Source of the DNA: Aliihoeflea sp. 40Bstr573 | GTDB lineage: Bacteria > Pseudomonadota > Alphaproteobacteria > Rhizobiales > Rhizobiaceae | Length of the DNA: 64,000 nucleotides | Assembly (NCBI RefSeq): GCF_024105655.1 | Contig: NZ_JAAAMH010000001.1 | Coordinates: 584,287-648,286 of the forward strand | Reading direction: 5' to 3' | Part shown: positions 36,077-44,963 of the stretch, piece by piece | Position numbering within the stretch: position 1 is the stretch's first letter | Layout: the number at the start of each line of letters is the position of its first letter | Made by a program: the position numbers and the translations under genes | Notes under the pieces: model-generated | What the model was told of the DNA's origin: nothing | The model's database searches: none | Seen by the model: the letters and a program-made list of their open reading frames with translations, nothing else

Positions 36077-37003
36077 CTATTCGACCTTGCGAGCCTGCCA
36101 TGTTCCGCGATCGACCGCATCGTGCACGAGTTGGATGACCAGCTGCTGCACGGCTTCCAGCGCATAGGAAGATGGACGCTCTGCCATCTGACACAGATGC
36201 AGCGTGCGCGACAGTTCCGGCTCGATGATGGGCCGGACCGCGAGAGCGCCTGAATCGATATACTCCTGCAGGAAGAGCCGCGTGCCTATGGCGCAGCCGA
36301 GCCCAGCGATCAACGCGCCGCCGATCGCCTGCACCGAGTTCATCTGGAAGCGCGCCTTGCTCTCGAGCTTCTTCAGGAGCGTCGCGTCGTCCACCAGGGC
36401 GCGTGCCGAGATGCCCTGGCGCAGAATGATCATCGGCATGTCGAGCGTGTCGTGAAAGGCGATCGGCCGGCCGCTTTCGCCGATGATACTCTCTAGCCCG
36501 ATCAGGACCATGCTTTCCTCGAGCACCGGAGTGGATTTCAGCCTTATGTCGGCGGGCGGATTGTAGACCAGCGCCATGTCCACGTCGGCGGCAAGAAGAT
36601 GCAGCAGCGTCGCCCCCGACAGGCTTTCCGACAGGGACAGGTTCAGCTTCGGGTAGTCGGTCAGTATGCGTTGGAGGAGCGGGACGCCGATTGCCTTCAC
36701 CGCCGAATAGGCCATGCCGATCGTCACGTCGCCCGCGACCTCGCCGCCGGATGCCTTGATATCGCGTTCGGCCGCCTGCATGGCGCGCAGGATTGCCTTG
36801 GCGTGGATATAGAGCCGCTCGCCCGCCGCCGTCGGCTCCATGCCACGCGGCTTGCGGTGGAAGAGGCGCTGGCCGAGTTCTGTCTCGAGGTTGGCAAGAT
36901 GATGGCTCAGCGCCGAAACCGCGACCCGCAGGTCGCCAGCTGCCGTGGTCAGGCTGCGTTTCTCGAAGATCGCCTCGAAATAGCGGAGTTGGCGCGAATC
37001 CAT
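36077..37003 (-). CDS. LysR-family transcriptional regulator
   Basis: Predicted regulator of the divergent CoA-transferase/TRAP operon. The N-terminal winged helix (about 1-60, MDSRQLRYFEAIFEKRSLTTAAGDLRV, cited in part; ALSHHLANLETELG) is followed by a LysR substrate-binding domain (about 90-295). Length 308. ATG 37003 starts the family signature. LysR proteins usually bind a T-N11-A site in the divergent gap with a small coinducer, here possibly the transported acid. The gap 37004-37110 is AT-rich around 37020-37060. Confidence 0.92.
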   Translation of the reverse strand: MDSRQLRYFEAIFEKRSLTTAAGDLRVAVSALSHHLANLETELGQRLFHRKPRGMEPTAAGERLYIHAKAILRAMQAAERDIKASGGEVAGDVTIGMAYSAVKAIGVPLLQRILTDYPKLNLSLSESLSGATLLHLLAADVDMALVYNPPADIRLKSTPVLEESMVLIGLESIIGESGRPIAFHDTLDMPMIILRQGISARALVDDATLLKKLESKARFQMNSVQAIGGALIAGLGCAIGTRLFLQEYIDSGALAVRPIIEPELSRTLHLCQMAERPSSYALEAVQQLVIQLVHDAVDRGTWQARKVE

Positions 37004-37110
37004 GGTTTCTCGAATTCAGAACGATGTCTTAGAAACTTTATAATTTTGCGATTTCCATACCGGCGCTACCTTGCCGCCAAGTCGTCGTCAAGCGACGGGA
37101 GGAGATGCAA

Positions 37111-38298
37111 GTGACGGAACCTTTCAAGCCGCTCGAGGGCATTCGCGTCGTCGAGATGAGCCACATGATCATGGGCCCGTCCTGCGGCATGTTTTTGGGC
37201 TTCCTCGGCGCCGAAGTAATCAAGGTCGAGCCGCCGGAGGGTGACAAGACGCGCCATCTGTCCGGCATGGGCCGACCGATGTTCCCGCTCTTCAATCGCG
37301 GAAAGAAATCCGTCCAGCTCGACCTCAAGACCGATAGCGGCCAGATCGCGCTCCACAAGCTCCTCGCCTCCGCCGACGTCTTCATCGAAAATTTCCGCGA
37401 CCAGTCGCTGGCGAAGATGGGCGCCGATGGCGAGACGCTGCGGCGCGAATTTCCGAACCTCATCGTTGCCTCGCACAAGGGCTTTTTGCGCGGCCCCTAT
37501 CAGGACCGCACCGCGCTCGACGAAGTCGTCCAGATGATGACCGGCCTTGCCTACATGACCGGCCCGTCCGGTCGCCCGCTGCGGGTCGGCTCGTCGGCGA
37601 ACGACATCATGGGCGGGCTCTTCGGTGCGATGTCTGTGCTGGCTGCGCTTCTGGAGCGCAAGGTCACGGGCAAGGGCAGGAACCTGCGGATCGGCCTCTT
37701 CGAGAACTGCCTCCTGCTGGTCGCCCAGCACATGGTCCAGTTCGAACTCGAAGGCCGATCGCCGCCTCCGATGCCGGAGCGCGATTTTTCCTGGCCGATC
37801 TACGACATCTTCGACACCGCCGGAGGGGGACAGGTCTTCGTCGGCGCGGTCACAGAGGGCCAGTGGACGGCGCTTTGCCGGCTTCTGGACTTGCATGACC
37901 TGATCGATGATCCGGCACTGCAGACGCGCATGGACCAGATCAATGCCCGCGAGCGGACGGTGCCCATCGTCGCCCGGGCGATCGCTGCCCGCGATGCCGA
38001 CGAACTCCTCAGGCGCTTCGAGGAGATCGGCATACCCTATTCGCCGATCGCCAGGCCGGCGGACATGTATGACGACCCGCATGTGATGCGCCCGGGCGGC
38101 CTTGCGACTTCGCGCATGCCGGACGGTTCTACCTTCCGCGCGCCCTCCCTGCCCTTCGAGGTCGACGGCGAGATGCTGACCGGCGGCGGCGACCTGCCGT
38201 CTGTCGGACAGGACACCGACGCGGTTCTGGCCGCGATCGGCCTTGACGCTGCGGCGATCGAAGCGGCGCGCGGCAAGGTGAAGGCGCGTGCGGCATGA
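37111..38298 (+). CDS. CaiB/BaiF class III CoA-transferase
   Basis: Transfers CoA between an acyl-CoA and a carboxylic acid. The 395 residues show PLEGIRVVEMSHMIMGPSCG (in part), GAEVIKVEPPEGDKTR, FNRGKKSVQLDLK, and ALDEVVQ with the candidate catalytic aspartate D137. ATG 37105 also opens the frame, but GGGAGGAG directly abuts it and gives proper 8-base spacing only to GTG 37111, which I choose. Its stop overlaps the lyase gene start (ATGA), so the two are co-translated. With the lyase and TRAP genes it suggests CoA activation of an imported acid. Confidence 0.92.
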   Translation: MTEPFKPLEGIRVVEMSHMIMGPSCGMFLGFLGAEVIKVEPPEGDKTRHLSGMGRPMFPLFNRGKKSVQLDLKTDSGQIALHKLLASADVFIENFRDQSLAKMGADGETLRREFPNLIVASHKGFLRGPYQDRTALDEVVQMMTGLAYMTGPSGRPLRVGSSANDIMGGLFGAMSVLAALLERKVTGKGRNLRIGLFENCLLLVAQHMVQFELEGRSPPPMPERDFSWPIYDIFDTAGGGQVFVGAVTEGQWTALCRLLDLHDLIDDPALQTRMDQINARERTVPIVARAIAARDADELLRRFEEIGIPYSPIARPADMYDDPHVMRPGGLATSRMPDGSTFRAPSLPFEVDGEMLTGGGDLPSVGQDTDAVLAAIGLDAAAIEAARGKVKARAA

Positions 38299-39242
38299 CG
38301 AAGCTTCGTGACGTCTATCCCACCGATCGGGTCGTGCTGCGAGAAGTCGGGCTGCGCGATGGCCTGCAACTCGTCAAATCCTTCCCTTCGACTGCGGCCA
38401 AGATCGAATGGATCGGGCGCGAACACGCCGCCGGCGTGCGCAACTTCGAGGTCGGGTCGTTCCTGCCCGCCTCGCGCTTTCCGCAATTCGCCGATGTCCA
38501 CGAAGTGCTGTCCGCCGTAAGGGCGCTGCCGTCCGCCCACGCGGTCGGGCTCGTCCTCAACGACCGCGGTGCGGACGATGCGCTTGCGGCGGAGGTCGAT
38601 GAGATCATGTGCGTCGTCTCGGCCACCGAGGCGCACTCGCAAGCCAATACGCGCCGCTCGCGCGCCGAGGCGGTTGCCCATGTGAAGCGGCTTTGCGATC
38701 TGCGCGATGCCAGCGATCATCGCCCGCTGGTCAATGCGGGCATCGCGATGGCTTTCGGCTGCTCGATCACCGGCGCGGTCGACCCGCAAGAGGTCGTAGA
38801 CCTCGCCTCGGCGCTCTTCGAGGCAGGCGCCGACGTGGTCGGGCTCGCCGATACGGTTGGCTTTGCAGGACCGAACCAGATTTCTGCGCTCGTCGGACGC
38901 ACGCAGGCCATCGCCGGCGACCGGGCGGTCGCCATCCATCTGCACGACACGCGCGGCATGGCGATCGCCAACGCATCAGCAGCCGTGGACGCGGGCTGTC
39001 GCATACTCGACGGATCTCTCGGCGGGCTCGGCGGCTGCCCCTTCGCGCCGGGCGCGACGGGCAATGTTGTCTTCGAAGATCTCGTCTTTCTGTGCGAAAC
39101 GAAAGGATTTGCGACGGGCATCGACCTCGAGAAGCTGGTCGCGATCCGCGATATCCTTAGCCGGGAGATGCCCGCAGAACCACTCTACGGCCAGATGGCC
39201 CGCGCAGGATTGCCGCGCGTCGCCGAACTGAAGGCCGGCTGA
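38295..39242 (+). CDS. Hydroxymethylglutaryl-CoA lyase-like enzyme
   Basis: TIM-barrel lyase of the HMGL/DRE-TIM family, cleaving a 3-hydroxy-acyl-CoA into two products. The 315 residues carry REVGLRDGLQ, EVGSFLPASRFPQFAD, GLADTVGFAGP, HLHDTRGMAIAN (metal-binding His pair) and GGLGGCPFAPGATGN with the catalytic cysteine of HMG-CoA lyase. Substrate may be HMG-CoA or a close relative such as citramalyl-CoA. It overlaps the CoA-transferase gene by four bases and precedes the TRAP genes. Confidence 0.9.
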   Translation: MTKLRDVYPTDRVVLREVGLRDGLQLVKSFPSTAAKIEWIGREHAAGVRNFEVGSFLPASRFPQFADVHEVLSAVRALPSAHAVGLVLNDRGADDALAAEVDEIMCVVSATEAHSQANTRRSRAEAVAHVKRLCDLRDASDHRPLVNAGIAMAFGCSITGAVDPQEVVDLASALFEAGADVVGLADTVGFAGPNQISALVGRTQAIAGDRAVAIHLHDTRGMAIANASAAVDAGCRILDGSLGGLGGCPFAPGATGNVVFEDLVFLCETKGFATGIDLEKLVAIRDILSREMPAEPLYGQMARAGLPRVAELKAG

Positions 39243-39282
39243 ATACCAAAACAGACCAGGTCACGATTGGGAGGAGACCAAG

Positions 39283-40269
39283 ATGACGAAAACGTTCCTT
39301 GCAACACTGCTCGCCGCGACGGCCATGGCGGGCGCCGCCAGTGCGCAGGAAGCCATGCGCTGCAGCCACCAGCTACCGCCCGGCCACCACATCTCGAACG
39401 TGATCGAAAAGTGGGCCGCCGAAGTTGAGACGCTGTCGAACGGCGAACTCGACGTTCAGATATTCGGCGCCGACAGCCTGATCAAGGCGAATGACAACAT
39501 CCTCGCCGTGGCGCGAGGCGAGATCGAATGCGCCTTCTCGCTGAATTTCCAGTGGGGCAAGACGCTGCCGATCATGAACGTGACCGTTGGCCCCTACACC
39601 ATGTCCTCCATCGAGGCGTGGAAGCAGTGGCCGACCTCGGAGGCGGCCGCCTATCTTGAGGACAAGCTGCTCGAAAAGGGCGTCAAGAACATCGCATGGA
39701 TGTTCCAGACCAATGTCAGCGTGTTCACCTCCAAGGGCAAGGCGCTGACGAAACCGGAGGATTTCCAGGGCGTGAAGATGCGCGGCATTGGCCCCGCCTT
39801 CGACCGCGGCCTGACGGCCATGGGCGCCTCGACCGTGTCGATGCCCGGCAGCGAGGTCTACCAGGCGCTGGCGACCGGCGTGATCGATGCCGCGGTGACT
39901 GACGTGGCCGCGGCCTATTCGCGCCGCTATTTCGAAGTGCAGGACCACATGACCGTGGTGCCGGTGCTCGCCGCGTATCTCCACGGCTACGTCACGCCGT
40001 CCTGGTATGACGGCCTTTCCGATACGCAGAAGGCCGCGCTCGACGAGGCCGGCAAAAAGGCGGCCGGCTGGGCGCTCGAAGCCTCGCAGGAGGCCTCTGC
40101 CGAGGCGCCCAAGCAGCTCGAGGAGAAGGGCGTGACCATCCACATCGCCACCGACGAGGAGAACGAGGCGTTCCGGGCGGCGATGCAACCGGCCTTCGAG
40201 GAGGGCTTTACAGCCGAGACGGGCGACGAGGGAATCGAGCTTCTGTCTCTGATCGAGAAGATCAAGTAG
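39283..40269 (+). CDS. dctP: TRAP transporter substrate-binding protein (DctP family)
   Basis: Periplasmic receptor of a TRAP system for a carboxylic acid. A signal peptide ends near AASAQEA (residue 22). The DctP domain (about 25-315) has the conserved binding arginine in GVKMRGIGPAFD. Length 328. GGAGGAGACC precedes the ATG. The next two genes encode the Q and M membrane subunits. The ligand is not clear, but the linked CoA-transferase and lyase point to a dicarboxylate or hydroxyacid. Confidence 0.92.
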   Translation: MTKTFLATLLAATAMAGAASAQEAMRCSHQLPPGHHISNVIEKWAAEVETLSNGELDVQIFGADSLIKANDNILAVARGEIECAFSLNFQWGKTLPIMNVTVGPYTMSSIEAWKQWPTSEAAAYLEDKLLEKGVKNIAWMFQTNVSVFTSKGKALTKPEDFQGVKMRGIGPAFDRGLTAMGASTVSMPGSEVYQALATGVIDAAVTDVAAAYSRRYFEVQDHMTVVPVLAAYLHGYVTPSWYDGLSDTQKAALDEAGKKAAGWALEASQEASAEAPKQLEEKGVTIHIATDEENEAFRAAMQPAFEEGFTAETGDEGIELLSLIEKIK

Positions 40270-40275
40270 CCCGGC

Positions 40276-40803
40276 ATGCGCGATCCTGCGGAAATGGAGG
40301 AGGCGCCCGTCGCCTCCTCGCCGGTCGACCGTCTCGCAGCCGCGATTGCCGGCGCGGGCGGCCTTGTCAGTTCGGTACTGATCCTGGTCGTGCTGGTCAT
40401 CACCGGCGCGGGCGTGTGGATGCGCTACGTGATGGGCCGGCCGCTCGTCGGCGTCGAGGAGGCGACCGGCTTCTTCGTCGTCGCCATCGTCATGTTCGGC
40501 GCAGCCGAGGCATCGCGGCGTGACGACCACATCCGCATCGACATGATCCTCGACAAGGCCTCTCCAGCGCTACGCCGCTGGCTCGACGTCTGGGCACAGC
40601 TGTCAGTGCTCATCTTCTCGATCGCGCTTCTGGCGACCGCCTGGCACACTGTCTCCTTCTCACGCCGCTTCGGCGCCTATTCGGCTGGCTATCTGGAACT
40701 GCCGATGTGGATACCGCAATCGACGATGATCGTCGGGGGCGTCCTGATCGCGCTCGTGTGCCTGGCGCGCCTCTTCACGCTCCTGCGGGGAGGCCGGGCA
40801 TGA
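40276..40803 (+). CDS. dctQ: TRAP transporter small permease (DctQ family)
   Basis: Membrane subunit with four predicted helices over 175 residues, beginning with a polar N-terminus (MRDPAEMEEAPVASSPVDR). Conserved DctQ segments include WMRYVMGRPLVGVEEATGFFVV (in part) and RRDDHIRIDM. It starts 6 bases after dctP and overlaps dctM by four bases (ATGA). Confidence 0.9.
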   Translation: MRDPAEMEEAPVASSPVDRLAAAIAGAGGLVSSVLILVVLVITGAGVWMRYVMGRPLVGVEEATGFFVVAIVMFGAAEASRRDDHIRIDMILDKASPALRRWLDVWAQLSVLIFSIALLATAWHTVSFSRRFGAYSAGYLELPMWIPQSTMIVGGVLIALVCLARLFTLLRGGRA

Positions 40804-42083
40804 TCGTCTTCATCGTCGGGCTTCTGATCGTCCTGCTTTTGACCGGGATGCCGATCTTCGCCGCGCTCGGCCTCACCTCGCTCGCCGTCCTCTGGTTCTT
40901 CGAGGGCAGCATCTGGTCGATGGCGGACACGGTCTTCGCCTCGCTCAACAACCCGCTCCTCGCCACCATCCCGATGTTCGCCTTCATGGCGCATGTGATG
41001 ATCAAAGCGAAGGTCGTCGACGATCTCTACGAGATGTCGAACAAATTGGTCGGCCACATCAAGGGGGGGCTCGGCTTTGCGACGATCCTGTCCTGCACGA
41101 TCTTCGCAACCATCTCCGGCTCGTCTGTCGCCACCGCGCTCACCATCGGTTCGACCGCGATCCCCCAGATGCAGCGCTACGGCTACCGGCCACGCGACAC
41201 CTACGGCATCATCGCGGCCGGCGGCACACTCGGCATTCTCATCCCGCCATCGGGCCCGATGATCCTCTACGCCGTCGTCACCAACGCCTCGATTGGCGGC
41301 CTCTTCCTCGCCGGCCTCGTACCGGGGTTGATGATCGCGCTGTTCTTCGCCGTTTTCTCCTGGTTTCAGGCGAACGCGCATGGCGAAACGCAGACGCAGG
41401 ACTGGCCGGGCCTGCGCGCCGTCCTCGCCGCATTCTGGAAATCGATCTGGGCCGTGATGATGCCGCCCGTCATCCTTGGGGGCATCTATCTGGGCATATT
41501 CACTGCCGCCGAGGCCGCCGCCGTCGGCGCTGCCTACGCGCTGCTCGTTGCCCTGCTCGTCTACCGCAATGTCTCGCTGCGCGATCTCGTGGACTGCACC
41601 TGGCAGACCATGCGCACCTGCGCGATGCTGTTCATGATCATCGCGGCAGCCGGCATGTTCGGCCATGCGATCACCATCATTCGCCTTCCGGCAGAGGTGA
41701 TGGAGACCGTCGCCGCGCTCGGCCTGTCGCAAACCGGCTTCATCCTCATCGTCATGATCGCGATCTTCATCCTCGGCATGTTCCTGGAGACGATCGCGAT
41801 CATCCTGATCACCACCCCGATCATCCTCCCGGCGATGCTCGCGCTCGAAATCAACCCGATCTGGTACGGCATCATGCTGATGATCAACCTGGAGCTGGCG
41901 CTGATCACCCCGCCGGTCGGCATGAACCTTTTCGTCATCAAGGGTATCACCGGCGCCCCGCTGACGCAGATCATGCGTGGCGCGGCGCCCTATGTCGGCA
42001 TCCTGATCATTGGCCTGTTTCTGGTGTGGGCCTTCCCGCAACTCTCGCTATGGCTCCCGCAGCAGTCGGGGTTCGGAAGGTAG
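40800..42083 (+). CDS. dctM: TRAP transporter large permease (DctM family)
   Basis: Sodium-coupled transport subunit, 427 residues with about 12 hydrophobic helices. It starts MIVFIVGLLIVLLLTGMPIF at ATG 40800, overlapping dctQ. Typical motifs are the GSSVATALTIGSTAIPQM segment, GGTLGILIPPSGPMILYAVVT (in part) and LITPPVGMNLFVIKG. The frame is open upstream to 40707 within dctQ, which is not coding for this protein. The gene is convergent with the response regulator and ends at a hairpin. Confidence 0.94.
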   Translation: MIVFIVGLLIVLLLTGMPIFAALGLTSLAVLWFFEGSIWSMADTVFASLNNPLLATIPMFAFMAHVMIKAKVVDDLYEMSNKLVGHIKGGLGFATILSCTIFATISGSSVATALTIGSTAIPQMQRYGYRPRDTYGIIAAGGTLGILIPPSGPMILYAVVTNASIGGLFLAGLVPGLMIALFFAVFSWFQANAHGETQTQDWPGLRAVLAAFWKSIWAVMMPPVILGGIYLGIFTAAEAAAVGAAYALLVALLVYRNVSLRDLVDCTWQTMRTCAMLFMIIAAAGMFGHAITIIRLPAEVMETVAALGLSQTGFILIVMIAIFILGMFLETIAIILITTPIILPAMLALEINPIWYGIMLMINLELALITPPVGMNLFVIKGITGAPLTQIMRGAAPYVGILIIGLFLVWAFPQLSLWLPQQSGFGR

Positions 42084-42111
42084 GGCCGTGGTCGCGACCG
42101 GCAGCGCCATG

Positions 42112-42145
42112 AGGGGGCTCGACTTACCCCCGATCGGCCCCCTCG
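42112..42145. terminator. Hairpin between convergent dctM and response-regulator genes
   Basis: GAGGGGGC (42112-42119) pairs with GCCCCCTC (42138-42145). It ends 5 bases from the response-regulator stop. No T-run follows, so it may be a Rho-assisted or bidirectional barrier. Confidence 0.5.
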
Positions 42146-42149
42146 CCGT

Positions 42150-43493
42150 CTAGTCGCCGTGGCTGCCGATCTTCAGCCTGCGCATCTTTTCCCACAAGGT
42201 GGTGCGGGAGATGCCGAGGATGGAGGCAGCGTCCTTGGGCGATCCGGCGGCGCGGGCGAGCGCCGCGACGATGTGCTGGCGTTCTGCGGCGTCCCTGACA
42301 TCGGACAGCGACGCCTCGGCACCGGCATTTCCATCGGACGGCGCTTCACCGCTCGGCCCGCCGTCGGGAAACAGATCTGCGGCCGTTAGCGTGTGGCCGT
42401 CCCCGAGCGCCACCGCGCGCTCGATCCGATTGATCAACTCGCGAATGTTGCCGGGCCAGGCGTACCGCGCCGCAGCCAGGCGCGCAGTCTCGTCGATCGC
42501 CATATGAACGCGTCCCATCCGTGTCGCCGCACCGGCCACGAGACTGTCGAGGAGTTCGGCGAGTTGCTCGCGGCGCTCGCGCAATGGCGGCAGCCGGCAG
42601 GTGATGACGTTGATGCGGAACCAAAGGTCCTCGCGAAACGCCTCGCTTGCCACCAGCGCTTGCAGATCCTTGTTCGTGGCGCAGACGACGCGAGCGTCGA
42701 AGGTGCGTGTCTGGCTTCCCCCCAGCCTGCGATACTCGCGGGTTTCAAGGACTCGCAACAGCTTCACCTGCAGGATGGGCGCCAGATCGCCGATCTCGTC
42801 GAGAAAGAGCGTGCCGCCTGCCGCTTCTTCCAGAAAGCCGCAATGAGCGGCGGTCGCGCCGGTGAAGGCGCCTTTCTCGTGGCCGAACAACAGGGAATCA
42901 GCAAGTTCGTGCGGAAGCGCCCCGCAATTGACTGGCACGAAGGGAAGATCTTTTCGCGACCCGGCCTCGTGGACGTAGCGCGCCGCGACTTCCTTGCCCG
43001 TTCCCGTCTCCCCGAGCAGCAGCACCGGCAGATCGGTTTGGGCTGCACGTTGGAGCGTGGTGGCGATTGCCTGCATGGCCGCGCTCGCGCCGAAAGGGCT
43101 GGTGCCGCTGCTGGCGCCACCGGCCATCTGCCGGCTGCCGATGCCGCGCAGGGTCTCCACGAGCGCGTCGAGATCGAACGGCTTGCTGACATAATCGAGG
43201 GCGCCGTCTCGAACGAGACGCACCGCCTGATCGATGTCGCCATAAGCGGTCATGAAGATGACCGGCACCATGCCGAAGTTGGCGAAGTGCCGCCGCATCA
43301 CGCTCTCACCATCGCCATCGGGCAGGCGGATATCGGACAGGATGACGTCCGGCGCCGCTTCCTGCAATGCCGCATGCGCCTCGCCCGCCGACCTCGCCCA
43401 TCGCACGACGAAGCCTTCGAGCTCCAGTCGCTGACGCAATGACAGGCCCAGCGTCTCGTCGTCTTCCACCACAAGGATGCGGATCGCACTCAT
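42150..43493 (-). CDS. Sigma-54-dependent response regulator (NtrC/DctD family)
   Basis: Transcription activator with three domains over 447 residues. The receiver domain (1-120) has the phospho-acceptor D54 (ILSDIRLPD) and the acidic pair D11-D12. The AAA+ sigma-54 activation domain (about 132-365) has Walker A GETGTGKE (161-168), the sigma-54 contact loop GAFTGA (208-213) and Walker B TLFLDEIG. The C-terminal Fis-type helix-turn-helix (about 405-445) contains AASILGISRTTLWEKM. ATG 43493 lies four bases after the kinase stop and is preferred over 43517. It is the last gene of the mrp operon and probably drives that operon's sigma-54 promoter. Confidence 0.93.
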   Translation of the reverse strand: MSAIRILVVEDDETLGLSLRQRLELEGFVVRWARSAGEAHAALQEAAPDVILSDIRLPDGDGESVMRRHFANFGMVPVIFMTAYGDIDQAVRLVRDGALDYVSKPFDLDALVETLRGIGSRQMAGGASSGTSPFGASAAMQAIATTLQRAAQTDLPVLLLGETGTGKEVAARYVHEAGSRKDLPFVPVNCGALPHELADSLLFGHEKGAFTGATAAHCGFLEEAAGGTLFLDEIGDLAPILQVKLLRVLETREYRRLGGSQTRTFDARVVCATNKDLQALVASEAFREDLWFRINVITCRLPPLRERREQLAELLDSLVAGAATRMGRVHMAIDETARLAAARYAWPGNIRELINRIERAVALGDGHTLTAADLFPDGGPSGEAPSDGNAGAEASLSDVRDAAERQHIVAALARAAGSPKDAASILGISRTTLWEKMRRLKIGSHGD

Positions 43494-43497
43494 CGCG

Positions 43498-44955
43498 TCA
43501 TGCCCCGTCCGCTCCATCGGGCGCAGCCGCGAGCGTCAATCGTACCGTCGTTCCCATGCCCTCTTCGCTGCGGATCGACAAGTCGGCGCCGATTCGCTCG
43601 ACGAGGCTCGCGACCACCCAAATGCCAATGCTGCGTTCCACCGGAATATCCTCCAGGTTCCCGGACACGATCGCCGCGACGAGTTCGGGCGGCATGCCAG
43701 GCCCTTGGTCGGCGACGCTGACGACGACCGTTTTCGCGACGGTGCCCTGCTCCAGCCGGATCGTCACGGTCGTACCGTTCGGCGAGACACGCACGGCGTT
43801 GAGCATCAGGTTGACCAGGATCTGCCGCAGGGCGTCGGCGTCGATCTTGATCTGCACGGTATCGTCGAGCTGCCAGCTAAGGTCGACGCCGGCACGCACG
43901 GCCTCGGGAGCAATAAGCAGTTCGAGATCTCGCAGTTCACGAGCGGAAATCACCTTTGGCCCCGAACGTCGCCGGTAGGTCGACAAGGTGACGTCGACGA
44001 CGCGTCCGATGCTGTCGAGGCCGTTCTCCAAGAAGTCCAACGTTTCCTCGCGAACCTGCTCCCGGTCGCCGAAACGTCGAAGCGTGGAGACACCGTTCTT
44101 CAGCCCGGCGAGCGGGTTGCGCACTTCGTGGGCGATGCCGGCCGCCATGCGCGCAAGAAGCGAATCGCGTTCCTGCTGGGCCATCTGTTCGAGCATCGAC
44201 ACGCGTTCTGCCTCCGACCGTTCGCGCAGCGCCAGCGCTGCCTCCAACTGCCGCAGCTCGTCCCCGCGTCGCCAGCTTGTCGACGTTGGCGCAATGTCGC
44301 TCTGGTCCGCCAGCCTGTCGATGAAGCTGTCCAGCGGAGACAAGGCCCGCCGCGTCACCGCATAGGTGGCCACCGCGGCGATGATTGCGACGAGGATGTC
44401 GATGCCGACCGCCACGCCCGAGACCAGGTTCGCCGTTTCTTCGATCGGGGTGGTGTCGAACGTGGCTGCAAGATAGAGCCGGCTCGCCTCGAGCCCATAG
44501 CTGCGCGCGACCAGCAGGACCGACCGCTCTGCCAGGTTCCGGACGCTGGCCTCCCCCGGCGGAAGTGCCTGCGCCTCGTCAAGTGCCGCATCAAGAAGAT
44601 CATGGTCGCTGTCACCGAGCACGACGGTCTGCACCGTGCCGTCCCGGTCGACCCACCGGGCGGCCATCGCCTCTTCCAGAAGTGCCGTCCGAAAGGTCAG
44701 CGACGCCGCGAGTTGCTGGCGCACCGTGCGCGGCGCATCCTCCTCGCCGATCTCCGCAGCGATGTTGCCGGCCACGGCGTCGAGAAAGACAAGGGCCTGG
44801 TCGCGAAGACCGGTCTCGTTGCTCGACCGCAGAACCATCACGCCGATCTGGGTCGTGCCGACGGCCACCAGAAACATCGCAATGGCCACGAAAAGTGGCA
44901 ACGCGACCGACAATGGCAGCTTGGGGCGCGAGGAAGACCGCATGCCCAACTGCAT
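43498..44955 (-). CDS. Membrane sensor histidine kinase
   Basis: Partner of the adjoining response regulator. It has 485 residues: transmembrane helix 1 (about 17-41), a periplasmic sensor domain (about 42-175), transmembrane helix 2 (about 177-201), a linker, HisKA with H276 in GIAHEVRNPLAG, and HATPase_c with N-box NLMLNAVRVSP and G-box DQGPGMPPE. The F/G2 region is shortened (GIWVVASLVERIG). ATG 44955 lies 8 bases after the mrpG stop, so the kinase is a downstream member of the Mrp operon. Signal is unknown; sodium, pH or membrane energisation are inferred candidates. Confidence 0.92.
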   Translation of the reverse strand: MQLGMRSSSRPKLPLSVALPLFVAIAMFLVAVGTTQIGVMVLRSSNETGLRDQALVFLDAVAGNIAAEIGEEDAPRTVRQQLAASLTFRTALLEEAMAARWVDRDGTVQTVVLGDSDHDLLDAALDEAQALPPGEASVRNLAERSVLLVARSYGLEASRLYLAATFDTTPIEETANLVSGVAVGIDILVAIIAAVATYAVTRRALSPLDSFIDRLADQSDIAPTSTSWRRGDELRQLEAALALRERSEAERVSMLEQMAQQERDSLLARMAAGIAHEVRNPLAGLKNGVSTLRRFGDREQVREETLDFLENGLDSIGRVVDVTLSTYRRRSGPKVISARELRDLELLIAPEAVRAGVDLSWQLDDTVQIKIDADALRQILVNLMLNAVRVSPNGTTVTIRLEQGTVAKTVVVSVADQGPGMPPELVAAIVSGNLEDIPVERSIGIWVVASLVERIGADLSIRSEEGMGTTVRLTLAAAPDGADGA

Positions 44956-44963
44956 TAGGGAAC

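Noticed and set aside
37040..37080. Possible sigma-54 promoter before the CoA-transferase gene (GGCGC...TTGC)
   Set aside because: The GG and GC dinucleotides are 9 rather than 10 bp apart and the -24 half does not match TGGCAC.
42150..44955. Kinase/regulator as a DctSR/DctBD-type controller of the neighbouring TRAP transporter
   Set aside because: The pair is convergent with the TRAP genes, separated by a hairpin, and lies directly downstream of mrpG in the same direction. I found no -24/-12 element upstream of the TRAP operon (37004-37110 or 39243-39282). Cross-regulation cannot be excluded.
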